Origin: UBA9619 sp964630665
GTDB taxonomy: Bacteria > Pseudomonadota > Gammaproteobacteria > Arenicellales > UBA868
NCBI GenBank assembly: GCA_964630665.1
Contig: CAZVVN010000016.1
Coordinates: 1 to 52,280 of the forward strand
Length of the DNA stretch: 52,280 nt
Reading direction: 5' to 3'
Part shown: positions 34,260 through 41,376 of the stretch, in pieces
How positions within the stretch are numbered: position 1 is the stretch's first letter
How the letters are laid out: every line of letters begins with the position of its first letter
Translations under genes and position numbers: made by a program
The notes under the pieces: model-generated
Databases searched by the model: none
What the model was told of the DNA's origin: nothing
What the model saw: only the letters and a program-made list of their open reading frames with translations

Positions 34260-35321
34260 TCAGCCCTCTAGATCTTGGGGTGTCGACAGGCGTACCCGGT
34301 GCATCAGTCTTTGGCCTTCAATATGTGAAGGATCCGAAGCTGAGTGCAATACCAGCGTGTTCAGCCAGGCGACAAAATCCCCCTCCTGCCACTCGTGTTG
34401 GTAGCGCACTTCCCTATTGACGCTGGGTTGTAACGCTTGACTCAGAATCTCGACTGTCTCATCAATATCATGTCGTATCTTGCCACTCATTGCATCCAGT
34501 AAATAAACGGCTTTACCCGGCGTTACGTATAAAGACTCCTGCCCGGTTATCGGGTGCAGGCGAATACATTTGTGACGACCCCCACCCACAGCGTGTTCGT
34601 GGGTCAGTTGAAAATCGCGCAATCCTGCCGAGGCATCGTGAGGATCGACCCCAAACCCGATGCGCCGTGTTCCATCATCTACCATGTATGATGGACCTGA
34701 TTCGACTCTCCGTGATTCGTCAGGGAATTCATCATTCGGGGAGCGCATGTATACAGCCACACATTGTCTGAGTTCTTGAGCGATATCAGGATCCATTCGC
34801 TCGATAGCGCTTACGCCTGAAGTGAAATAGGTCTGGCCTCCTGACTCGGTCTGCCAGCCGATGGGGTTATACATTGTCGTCAACTCCGGCAAACCGCTGT
34901 GCATGTCATGCAATCCATCGACATGCCAGGCTGAGAAGGTAAAACCGAGCACCGGGGTCAGTTGAGTATTCTTTATCCCATGATAGTCCTCGAGCATTGC
35001 ATTACCAAGCACAGACACTTGAGGATAATCTGGCAACTGCGCGCCACCGCTCACTCGGTGTTCAGTCGTTGGTGCCCCAAAACCGAACAGATACTCACTT
35101 TGATCCGGATCATGCCAGCCAAAAACTTCGTTGAAGGCGACCTCTCTCTGGGGAGTTAAAGCATTCTGCCCTCGGAACAACAGTAACCCGTGTTCCAGAA
35201 GACCGGCTTTTATCATGCCGGTTTCCTGCGTCGATAAATCGCCGGATAAGTCGACACCGCAACATTCGGCAAAAGGCTGTTTACCGGCGCACTGTGGGAT
35301 CGAATTGAAAGATATTGTCAT
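34260..35321 (-). CDS. TauD/TfdA-family Fe(II)/2-oxoglutarate dioxygenase
   Basis: The 353-residue protein has the iron motif AWHVDGLHD (His-x-Asp), a distal His in TLVLHSASDPSH, and the 2OG-binding Arg in HRVRLSTP at the very C terminus. The N terminus CGVDLSGDLSTQETGMIKAGLLEHGLLLFRGQ is typical of the TauD group. It hydroxylates or cleaves an unactivated C-H, C-N or C-S bond using O2 and 2-oxoglutarate. It follows a PhyH gene by 61 bases. ATG 35321 is chosen because the family start lies there. Confidence 0.85.
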   Translation of the reverse strand: MTISFNSIPQCAGKQPFAECCGVDLSGDLSTQETGMIKAGLLEHGLLLFRGQNALTPQREVAFNEVFGWHDPDQSEYLFGFGAPTTEHRVSGGAQLPDYPQVSVLGNAMLEDYHGIKNTQLTPVLGFTFSAWHVDGLHDMHSGLPELTTMYNPIGWQTESGGQTYFTSGVSAIERMDPDIAQELRQCVAVYMRSPNDEFPDESRRVESGPSYMVDDGTRRIGFGVDPHDASAGLRDFQLTHEHAVGGGRHKCIRLHPITGQESLYVTPGKAVYLLDAMSGKIRHDIDETVEILSQALQPSVNREVRYQHEWQEGDFVAWLNTLVLHSASDPSHIEGQRLMHRVRLSTPQDLEG

Positions 35322-35382
35322 CTTGTAGAACTCACTATTATCAGTACCAACAGATCCGTTACCAACCTCGAGTGATCTGCAA

Positions 35383-36183
35383 TCATTCTCTGCTCTGGGT
35401 TTCGTGCATAAGCGCCGCCTGCGTCGCCCTTCGTGCCATGGCTGTCGGATCCAGATCCCTGACTGCCGGTACATCCTTACCGAAATGCCCGAAACGATCT
35501 TCACCCCTGACCAGCATTGCAGTGTCCTTGTCGTGTTTGGTTTGGCGCATGGAAGGCGCGATGTATTGGACATTCAAGCCAATCCGCCGATCGGCGCTTC
35601 GGTTCGGGGTCGAGGCGTGCAGCGTCCAACCGTGATGAAAAGAAGCCTGTCCAGGCTGGAGCGGGCACAACACCGCGTCATCCTCGTCAACATCGGACAC
35701 GGTCTGCCCCTGATACAGAATGTTCGTCGAGTCATTGGTGACCTGGTGCTTGAGGCGTCCACCCCGGTGGCTGCCGGGCAACATGCGCATGCAACCGCTT
35801 TCAGGTGTCGCTGGCGACAGAGCCAGCCACAGGGAAACTTGCGCATCTTCGCTGAAGCCCCAATAGGTCAGGTCTTGATGCCAGCTGACGTGGCCCGCGG
35901 AGTGCGGCTCTTTGATAATGTACCCCGCACTGTAGAGAAGGATATCGGGTCCGATCATGTTCTCTACTGCATCGAGAACCCTTGGATGGATTGCCAGTTC
36001 ATAAGGAGAAGAAAGGATCGTGTGAACCTTGTACTCGTAGTGCAGTTTTCCAAATTCAGCTTCCGCCTCTTCCATGCGGCGGCGATGATCTGCAGCCTCT
36101 TCTACAGAAAGAATCTCGAGCGGTGAGACAAACCCGTCGCTAGCGAATTTTTCGGCGACGTCAATTGAATCTTCTGCAAGCAT
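35383..36183 (-). CDS. Phytanoyl-CoA dioxygenase (PhyH) family protein
   Basis: The 266-residue Fe(II)/2OG oxygenase has VSWHQDLTYWGF (His-x-Asp), LWLALSPATPESGCMRMLPGSHRG, a distal His in SFHHGWTLHAST and the 2OG Arg in NRSADRRIGLNVQY. It is 40 kinds of PhyH away from any assigned substrate; bacterial members act on small metabolites as well as lipids. It is the fourth gene of the six-gene run and is followed by a TauD-type oxygenase, so two related chemistries are encoded side by side. Confidence 0.88.
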   Translation of the reverse strand: MLAEDSIDVAEKFASDGFVSPLEILSVEEAADHRRRMEEAEAEFGKLHYEYKVHTILSSPYELAIHPRVLDAVENMIGPDILLYSAGYIIKEPHSAGHVSWHQDLTYWGFSEDAQVSLWLALSPATPESGCMRMLPGSHRGGRLKHQVTNDSTNILYQGQTVSDVDEDDAVLCPLQPGQASFHHGWTLHASTPNRSADRRIGLNVQYIAPSMRQTKHDKDTAMLVRGEDRFGHFGKDVPAVRDLDPTAMARRATQAALMHETQSRE

Positions 36184-36257
36184 GGTGCGTGGTCGTTGGA
36201 ATCCAGCGCATAATTATGGCAACGGCCATCGTCTCGCGGTGCAGAACCGCAATGCGC

Positions 36258-36719
36258 TCACTCTGCTCTGAGATTGTCGTCAAGATATTCCGGATCAACG
36301 TCTTTGACCTCTTCCGTGTCGAAGTTGAGTTCCACCTTGACGCCGTTGGGATCGAGCAGAAACAGCTGGTAAAGCGCCTGGTCATCAACTTGTCTCTTCT
36401 GAACAGAAACCGACTTGCTGCGCAGGTGTTCCAGCGTCTCGGCGAGTCCGGTACAGCGAAAAGCGACGTGATCAACAACACCCGAACCGTGCACGGCTTC
36501 GGACTGCTGGCCGAGATAACTCTTGCGGACATCTGAGACGTTCGGGCCACCGGTGGTCATGTGCACGACATCGCGGTCCCCGATATAGAGCCATTTGACC
36601 GGAAACCCGAAGTCCGGGTGTGGGCCTTCTTCCAGGCCCAGCACCTCACACCACCACGCCGCGGTCTCTTCGAGGTTCTTGGACTGAATCAGAAAGTGCT
36701 CAAGATGTTCCAGAGGCAT
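36258..36719 (-). CDS. VOC-fold metalloprotein (glyoxalase/extradiol dioxygenase superfamily)
   Basis: The 153-residue protein has two VOC half-domains. Likely metal ligands are His in LEHFLIQ, His in DVVHMTTGG, His in VDHVAFR and Glu in VKVELNFD. That set allows a glyoxalase-, extradiol dioxygenase- or isomerase-like reaction. It lies 74 bases before the PhyH gene and is likely cotranscribed. In a pathway with an MhpD-like hydratase and an alpha/beta hydrolase it could be the ring-opening enzyme, but its small size also fits a lyase. Confidence 0.85.
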   Translation of the reverse strand: MPLEHLEHFLIQSKNLEETAAWWCEVLGLEEGPHPDFGFPVKWLYIGDRDVVHMTTGGPNVSDVRKSYLGQQSEAVHGSGVVDHVAFRCTGLAETLEHLRSKSVSVQKRQVDDQALYQLFLLDPNGVKVELNFDTEEVKDVDPEYLDDNLRAE

Positions 36720-36845
36720 GATCTATTGTGTCCGTGCGGTGTCCACCGCGGAACGGGTACGCTCATGACATCCTGCTATCTTAAACCCAAATAACAGTGC
36801 CGTTATGGCCAGGACAACCCGGCGGACCTAATCAACAACGCCACC

Positions 36846-37718
36846 CTAACTCTGGTCTGTGACCTTTGAAGGCGAATCGCGGGATGACGAGTTTTCCGGG
36901 GATCTCAGACCAATGTTTGCCCCGGAGCTCGGTTGGGTTTTTTCTTGCTGGCTGGCTTCGGAAAACACCATGCCGGACCTTTCATCATAGCTGTAAAGAA
37001 TGTTGACTCGAGGCCGGTCAGTTTTGGCGATGGGCGTGACTCTGTGACAGGAACGCCGCCCCTTGAACAAAACGAATGTGCCCGGATTTATCGGGGGTTG
37101 GTCCGCAAGGGGCGATCGGCCGTCGAACAGATCCTGCACCCCCAGATAATTCTCGTCGACTTCGTCCCGGATATATGGTGCGTACTCGAAGTGTCCACCT
37201 TCATCGGCCACCTGCAGCATCAGCGAGACCACGCCATCATTGGTATCAAAATGCCAGGCCAGCTCGTCATCCGTGTCCATGATATTCACGACGATAGATA
37301 AATAAGGATCTGCCGTCGGATACAAACGCTCGAACCCGAGCACACGACGTACAAATTCAGTAAGGGGTGGCCATTCATAGAGTCGAGTGATCAGCGATTT
37401 CTTGCCGAACTGATCGTATAAAAGGTACCGATATCGATTCAAATGCAGAGCACGTCTGGGATGACCATCGGGATAATCAAGGTTGTAGCGCCATGAATAG
37501 GGCGTTCGCAGGTGTACTGCACGATACGCCACAGTCATCGATCTTTCTATTTCGGCGGCCATGGCGTTAACCGCCAAAGGCGGACAGAAATCCTCTAGCG
37601 TGCACAGCGCCCGCTGATCCAGATCGCTGCGGCACTTCTCCACCAGCGCCTGCGCGGCATGCGCTTCAATATCATGGATCGGGTAGGCTTTGAGATCGAT
37701 TAGATCGGTGACGTCCAC
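36846..37718 (-). CDS. ArpA/BesD-family Fe(II)/2-oxoglutarate oxygenase (hydroxylase-type)
   Basis: The 290-residue protein resembles the ArpA and BesD/HalD family: ENYLGVQDLFDGRS, PGTFVLFKGRRSCHRVTPI and DRPRVNILYSYDERSGM. The iron motif reads AWHFDTND, with Asp retained. The halogenases of this family have Gly at that place, so hydroxylation is expected rather than halogenation. Known relatives act on free amino acids. The start is GTG. It is the second gene of the six-gene run, 65 bases after the hydratase. Confidence 0.8.
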   Translation of the reverse strand: MDVTDLIDLKAYPIHDIEAHAAQALVEKCRSDLDQRALCTLEDFCPPLAVNAMAAEIERSMTVAYRAVHLRTPYSWRYNLDYPDGHPRRALHLNRYRYLLYDQFGKKSLITRLYEWPPLTEFVRRVLGFERLYPTADPYLSIVVNIMDTDDELAWHFDTNDGVVSLMLQVADEGGHFEYAPYIRDEVDENYLGVQDLFDGRSPLADQPPINPGTFVLFKGRRSCHRVTPIAKTDRPRVNILYSYDERSGMVFSEASQQEKTQPSSGANIGLRSPENSSSRDSPSKVTDQS

Positions 37719-37783
37719 GATGTGATCACTCGGCAGGATTCAATTTCTCTTGAAAGTAAAACGCGCCATAGAACAATAAGTCG

Positions 37784-38569
37784 TTATTCCATCACTTGCA
37801 GAGATACGTTTCCCAGGCCCTCAAATTGTGCGACGATTTTATCCCCGGGTGTCACCCAATAGATATCCGTTGCCGTTCCGGTATTGTGCATCTGCCCGGC
37901 CTTCAGCCCTTCTCCATCACGTGACCTGGCATTAGCCAGCCATACCAGCGCCTGCAGTGGATCACCCAGTACATTTATTCCATATCCTTTGCGCAGACAG
38001 TTGCCATTGACGAGAAGAGACACCTGCATCTGGATCAGATCGAGATCACGCCAATGTCGATCACCGGCACCATAAACCAGGGCGCCGTCTGTTCCGTTGT
38101 CTCCAATAACCGACCACACCTCCTGCTCCGGCCAATTTTCAAGGTGACCCGCGACGACTTCGATGGTTGGGTGGACTGCATGAACAGCCTCTTCGACTTC
38201 CGCTCGTTGGTACGGCGTCGAGCGGCGCGGCAAATCCTGGCCCAGCGTAAAACCGAATTCGCATTCAATGACAATGGGCGGGTAATCCGAAGACTCAAGG
38301 ACCGCCGGCTCAGCAAACAGATAATCCTTGAACAACCGGGCGTAGTACGGTTCTTCCAGCTTGAGCATCTGCTGGATCTTTTCATTGGTACAGGCACAAA
38401 ACCATCCCGCGGTCTGCAAGCCCAGGATGTCCACCAAACGGTCTTGCACAGCATAGGCGTCCTTAAGAGTCTGAGGTCGAATCTCAAAAGGAATGCTCTC
38501 GATAACAGACTTTTCTAGGCGTGCTTTTTTCAGCAGCTGAGCCGCCTGTTCGATCTGGGCTGGCGTCAT
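37784..38569 (-). CDS. 2-keto-4-pentenoate hydratase (MhpD)-like protein
   Basis: The 261-residue FAH-superfamily protein has ECEFGFTLGQDLPRRSTPY, a substrate/metal segment VEEAVHAVHPTIEVV, a DNGTDGALVYGAG stretch and the C-terminal TGTATDIYWVTPGDKIVAQFEGLGNVSLQV. Relatives hydrate 2-hydroxypenta-2,4-dienoate in meta-cleavage pathways or decarboxylate 4-oxalocrotonate. ATG 38569 was taken; a GTG at 38578 is also possible. It is the first gene of the six-gene minus-strand run, so its promoter should lie in 38570-38729. Confidence 0.85.
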   Translation of the reverse strand: MTPAQIEQAAQLLKKARLEKSVIESIPFEIRPQTLKDAYAVQDRLVDILGLQTAGWFCACTNEKIQQMLKLEEPYYARLFKDYLFAEPAVLESSDYPPIVIECEFGFTLGQDLPRRSTPYQRAEVEEAVHAVHPTIEVVAGHLENWPEQEVWSVIGDNGTDGALVYGAGDRHWRDLDLIQMQVSLLVNGNCLRKGYGINVLGDPLQALVWLANARSRDGEGLKAGQMHNTGTATDIYWVTPGDKIVAQFEGLGNVSLQVME

Positions 38570-38729
38570 GACATGCACTTTGGAATTCTCACAGAGGCCG
38601 ATCCTTACAGCGGTTGTCCAAACCAGTGTTGCCGCTTTTGGTGAAAAGGTCCATTGGGGAGACGTTTGCCATTATTTTGTTTCCATCAATACCAAAGTGA
38701 CCTTGCCGGTGACCGACAGACCGGATCGG

Positions 38730-39296
38730 TCACTGTCGAGCCCGCCATTGCTCACGAGTAATCCGGAACCCCGGTATATCTTCCCCATAAGCATGTCGGA
38801 TTCCCGTGTTCAGAAACCCGCTCTTCTCGAGCACCCGTCTTGAACTTTTATTTCCGTGATCGATAACAGCCACGACTTCCTCGAGGGGGGAATCCTCAAA
38901 TACAGATCGCAACACTCGTTCAACGGCCTCCGTTGCATAGCCCGTTCCCCAGGCAGCTGGTTTCAGAAAATAGCCGATCTCTATCTCGCCCTCTGGTAAC
39001 CGGCCTTCGATCAACAGATCCCAGTCGGTATCGTCCCTGTGCGTTGGCAGAGGCAGCAATGCGACCGTGCCAAGACGCTCACCAGTAATCCGATTGCAGA
39101 TACACCACACGCCAACACAACCATCGCCACCCCGACGCGTGTACAACCTCATTTTTTTTTTGATCTTCTCCTCTGGAACCACGCCTCCGGCATAGGTCAT
39201 GACCTGCTCGTCCGTGAACATCTCTGTGACCAGGCCCACATCGTGAATCGAAAGAGGCCTCAAGATCAGGCGCTTTGTCGTGAGTTCAAGTTTCAC
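38730..39296 (-). CDS. GNAT acetyltransferase (RimJ/RimL type)
   Basis: The 188-residue protein fits the GNAT fold of the RimJ/RimL group: LTTKRLILRPLSIHDVGLVTEMFTDEQVMTYAGG at the start, GTVALLPL, EIGYFLKPAAWGTGYATEAVERVL for acetyl-CoA binding, and NKSSRRVLEKSGF. The substrate may be a protein N terminus or a small amine. A run of ten A residues on the coding strand (IKKKM, near 39152-39161) could favour slippage. It appears to be a single-gene unit followed by the hydratase promoter region. Confidence 0.85.
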   Translation of the reverse strand: MKLELTTKRLILRPLSIHDVGLVTEMFTDEQVMTYAGGVVPEEKIKKKMRLYTRRGGDGCVGVWCICNRITGERLGTVALLPLPTHRDDTDWDLLIEGRLPEGEIEIGYFLKPAAWGTGYATEAVERVLRSVFEDSPLEEVVAVIDHGNKSSRRVLEKSGFLNTGIRHAYGEDIPGFRITREQWRARQ

Positions 39297-39550
39297 GCGA
39301 GATGTTTTGGTTGGCTTTGAACAGTTTCATTCTTCATCTAGCTAAGCACAAGTGGCAGTGCTGAGATCCACGAGAAAAAAAGCAGCTCCGAAAAAAATAC
39401 CCCGCAAATCTACCGTAATAAAGTGGCCACACTATCCAACACATTGATTTAATGTTTTCAGGGAGATTGATTAGACGAAGGTTTTTTGGTTGTACTCATC
39501 ACTACTTGAGACTTCCAGTACGATAAACAATGACAAACAAATCTCCTCAA
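39297..39550. other. AT-rich intergenic stretch, no gene seen
   Basis: These 254 bases between the GNAT and methyltransferase genes are visibly AT-rich compared with the 60-plus percent GC of the first 30 kb. No convincing frame, RNA gene or hairpin with a T-tract was seen. It belongs to a patch that also includes the AT-rich methyltransferase and a tRNA remnant, and is probably acquired DNA. Confidence 0.5.
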
Positions 39551-40342
39551 TTAGGAGTTCTTGTTCAACACATAGATCATCTCACCCTCAACATCTTCCG
39601 GAGAATGGGTGGGCTTGATCTCCAGTCCCAATTCCAGTTTCGCAATGATCCAGTTGAGAAACCCGTCAAAGGATTCCCGATTCCATACATGTACATGAAT
39701 ACTGCGTTCACGGTGCCAATTAAAAAGTCTTTGGCGTTTAAATGGATTTAACGGGAGCTTCATATCATCATAATATTCGAGAGGGAGATTATTTTCTTTG
39801 AAATAATTAATGACAGAATCAGGAGGCGTATGGAGAGGAAGACTCTTTAAGAATTCACGCAAATGGGAGTTACTGATTGTCGACTCACCCCGCCTGAAAT
39901 CCTGCCAGAGGTGATGGTTGGAGGTCAGCTTTCGGTTCTTATCAAAGGTGCGGTCCTTATCAGGCACAGTCAAAAACAGCATTCCACCAAATTTCAGCAT
40001 CTCACTACATCCCACCAGAAACCGGATGGGATTCACCAAATGCTCAATGAAATGATTGGCGATGAGGAAATCAAAATTCTCCGAAGCCAGTGAACGCAAA
40101 GCGACAGCATCATTAAAATCGATAATAAGCTCCGGCTCGACAATAGATTCTGTAACCTCCCCAAGTTCAGGAAAAAGGACAATAGCGTCTGATCTTGACA
40201 ATCTATCTGCATATACGACCTCAGCCTGGTCCTTGTTAACTGGCAATGGATTGGTGAGCGCGCCAAACTCGATGCCGCGGCCCTCCAAATGCTCGAAAGC
40301 AAGATCTTCTTTTATTCCCATTGGTGTAGCATGTAGAACCAT
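39551..40342 (-). CDS. SAM-dependent methyltransferase-like protein, AT-rich
   Basis: The 263-residue protein has a degenerate class-I methyltransferase core: GRGIEFGALTNPLPV in place of the GxGxG loop, YADRLS, and SENFDFLIANHFIEHLVNPIRFLVGCSEMLKFGGMLFLTVPDKDRTFD, typical of Methyltransf_11/23 proteins. Such genes are often found in glycan or lipid clusters. Codon use is AT-rich, unlike neighbours, and the start lies 3 bases from a tRNA 3' remnant, which suggests horizontal arrival by site-specific integration. Confidence 0.78.
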   Translation of the reverse strand: MVLHATPMGIKEDLAFEHLEGRGIEFGALTNPLPVNKDQAEVVYADRLSRSDAIVLFPELGEVTESIVEPELIIDFNDAVALRSLASENFDFLIANHFIEHLVNPIRFLVGCSEMLKFGGMLFLTVPDKDRTFDKNRKLTSNHHLWQDFRRGESTISNSHLREFLKSLPLHTPPDSVINYFKENNLPLEYYDDMKLPLNPFKRQRLFNWHRERSIHVHVWNRESFDGFLNWIIAKLELGLEIKPTHSPEDVEGEMIYVLNKNS

Positions 40343-40345
40343 TGA

Positions 40346-40396
40346 TGGTGGACCGTGCAGGAATCAAACCTGCGACCACCTAGTTAAAAGTCAGAC
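40346..40396 (-). other. 3' half of a tRNA-Lys(UUU) gene; probable attachment-site remnant
   Basis: Read on the minus strand, the segment has an anticodon loop CTTTTAA (anticodon UUU), then a TGGTC variable region, a perfect T-stem GCAGG/CCTGC and a 3' end GGTCCACCA with encoded CCA. No D-arm or 5' acceptor strand is found upstream. The T-loop reads TTTGATT, with T where the universally conserved C of TTC should be, and the anticodon stem is imperfect. It is therefore a non-functional tRNA fragment of the type left as att site by integrative elements. Confidence 0.75.
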
Positions 40397-40564
40397 GCGC
40401 AAAAGTGCAGCCAACAGCACTGTAACGAGTTTGTGCTCAATCAACTGTCCGTTTGAGTTAAAGGGACCGAACGGATGCCTGCCGTGTGACAGCGCAATCC
40501 GGCTCTTGAATCCGATACCTGTACCATCCGTTTGCTGCGCCAGGTTCTCGTGTATACCCTTCAT
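40391..40564 (-). CDS. Possible 57-residue protein beside the tRNA remnant
   Basis: A frame from ATG 40564 to a TGA inside the tRNA remnant encodes 57 residues (starting MKGIHENLAQQ, ending LLAALLRV). No family is recognised and no strong ribosome-binding site is seen. It fills the gap between the VOC gene and the remnant and might be a fragment of an element gene. It may equally be a chance frame. Confidence 0.2.
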   Translation of the reverse strand: MKGIHENLAQQTDGTGIGFKSRIALSHGRHPFGPFNSNGQLIEHKLVTVLLAALLRV

Positions 40565-40579
40565 GGCACTGCGCCCGAG

Positions 40580-41194
40580 CTAACGACGGAGTGAGGTGTC
40601 AGCCAGTGTCGCCTCCTGCCCGGGCGGCGCATTGTCGATGGCCTCTTCCAGAGATACCGCCGCCCGCCACTGGTCCGCCGGACGGGCCTTTTCTTCTGGA
40701 CCCACCTGATCGATGTTCCAGTAGATCTCAAGCACGTGACCGTCAGGATCACGAAATTCGACTGCGACCTGGCAGCCGGAGCGTCTTCGGCCGGCAAACT
40801 CGATCGGGACGTTGTGTCTTTCAAGATGGTCCCGTGCCCGGAACACCTCATCGAGAGTCTCCACCTGGAACGCCATATGATGAAGCTCGCAATTGTCGAC
40901 CTCTCGCTGCGACCCGCCAACCAGCGCGACGCCGTGGTGATCGTGATTGAATCTCAGAAACACCATCTTTCCCGGCATCATGCTTTCCGGATAGACATCA
41001 GATACCCGAAAGCCCAGCACTTTCGTATAGAAATCAGCCGAGCGCTGAACGTCCTTGACCATCACAACGACGTGGCCGAGCTTGGTGATGGTAAAGGGCA
41101 TCTCCGGTGGCGGAGAAAGCTGCCCGAGGGCGCTCAGATCGGGATCTTTGAGCCCTTCCTCGTCAACGAAGTCGCGCCCGGGTTTTCTAAACAT
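40580..41194 (-). CDS. VOC-family protein (extradiol dioxygenase-like)
   Basis: The 204-residue protein has a ~30-residue leader, then a VOC domain: ITKLGHVVVMVKDVQRSADFYTKVLGFRV (first His ligand), FNHDHHGVALVGG, ELHHMAFQVETLDEV and VEFRDPDGHVLEIYW (Glu ligand). This four-ligand layout suits catechol 2,3-dioxygenase-like enzymes more than fosfomycin-resistance proteins. GAGGAAGG precedes the ATG by 8 bases, supporting the long start. It stands alone, 182 bases downstream of the serine hydrolase gene. Confidence 0.85.
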   Translation of the reverse strand: MFRKPGRDFVDEEGLKDPDLSALGQLSPPPEMPFTITKLGHVVVMVKDVQRSADFYTKVLGFRVSDVYPESMMPGKMVFLRFNHDHHGVALVGGSQREVDNCELHHMAFQVETLDEVFRARDHLERHNVPIEFAGRRRSGCQVAVEFRDPDGHVLEIYWNIDQVGPEEKARPADQWRAAVSLEEAIDNAPPGQEATLADTSLRR

Positions 41195-41376
41195 GCTGTA
41201 ACCTTCCTCGGCTTCTCCTGGCTGGTGGTGCGCTGGGGTCCGTTACACCCGATACCCCAACCAGCCGAGAGTTTGTTGGCCTGTAAATAGTACTACTGGC
41301 CAATTTTGCACGGTTCAGATCCCGCGCGCCCAATCCTTCGAAGCAAAGATGAAGACCGTGCTTGCGGGGCATTCCC

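Noticed and set aside
36846..37718. Possible amino-acid halogenase (BesD-like)
   Set aside because: The iron motif is HFD; halogenases of this family need Gly in place of the Asp to bind halide.
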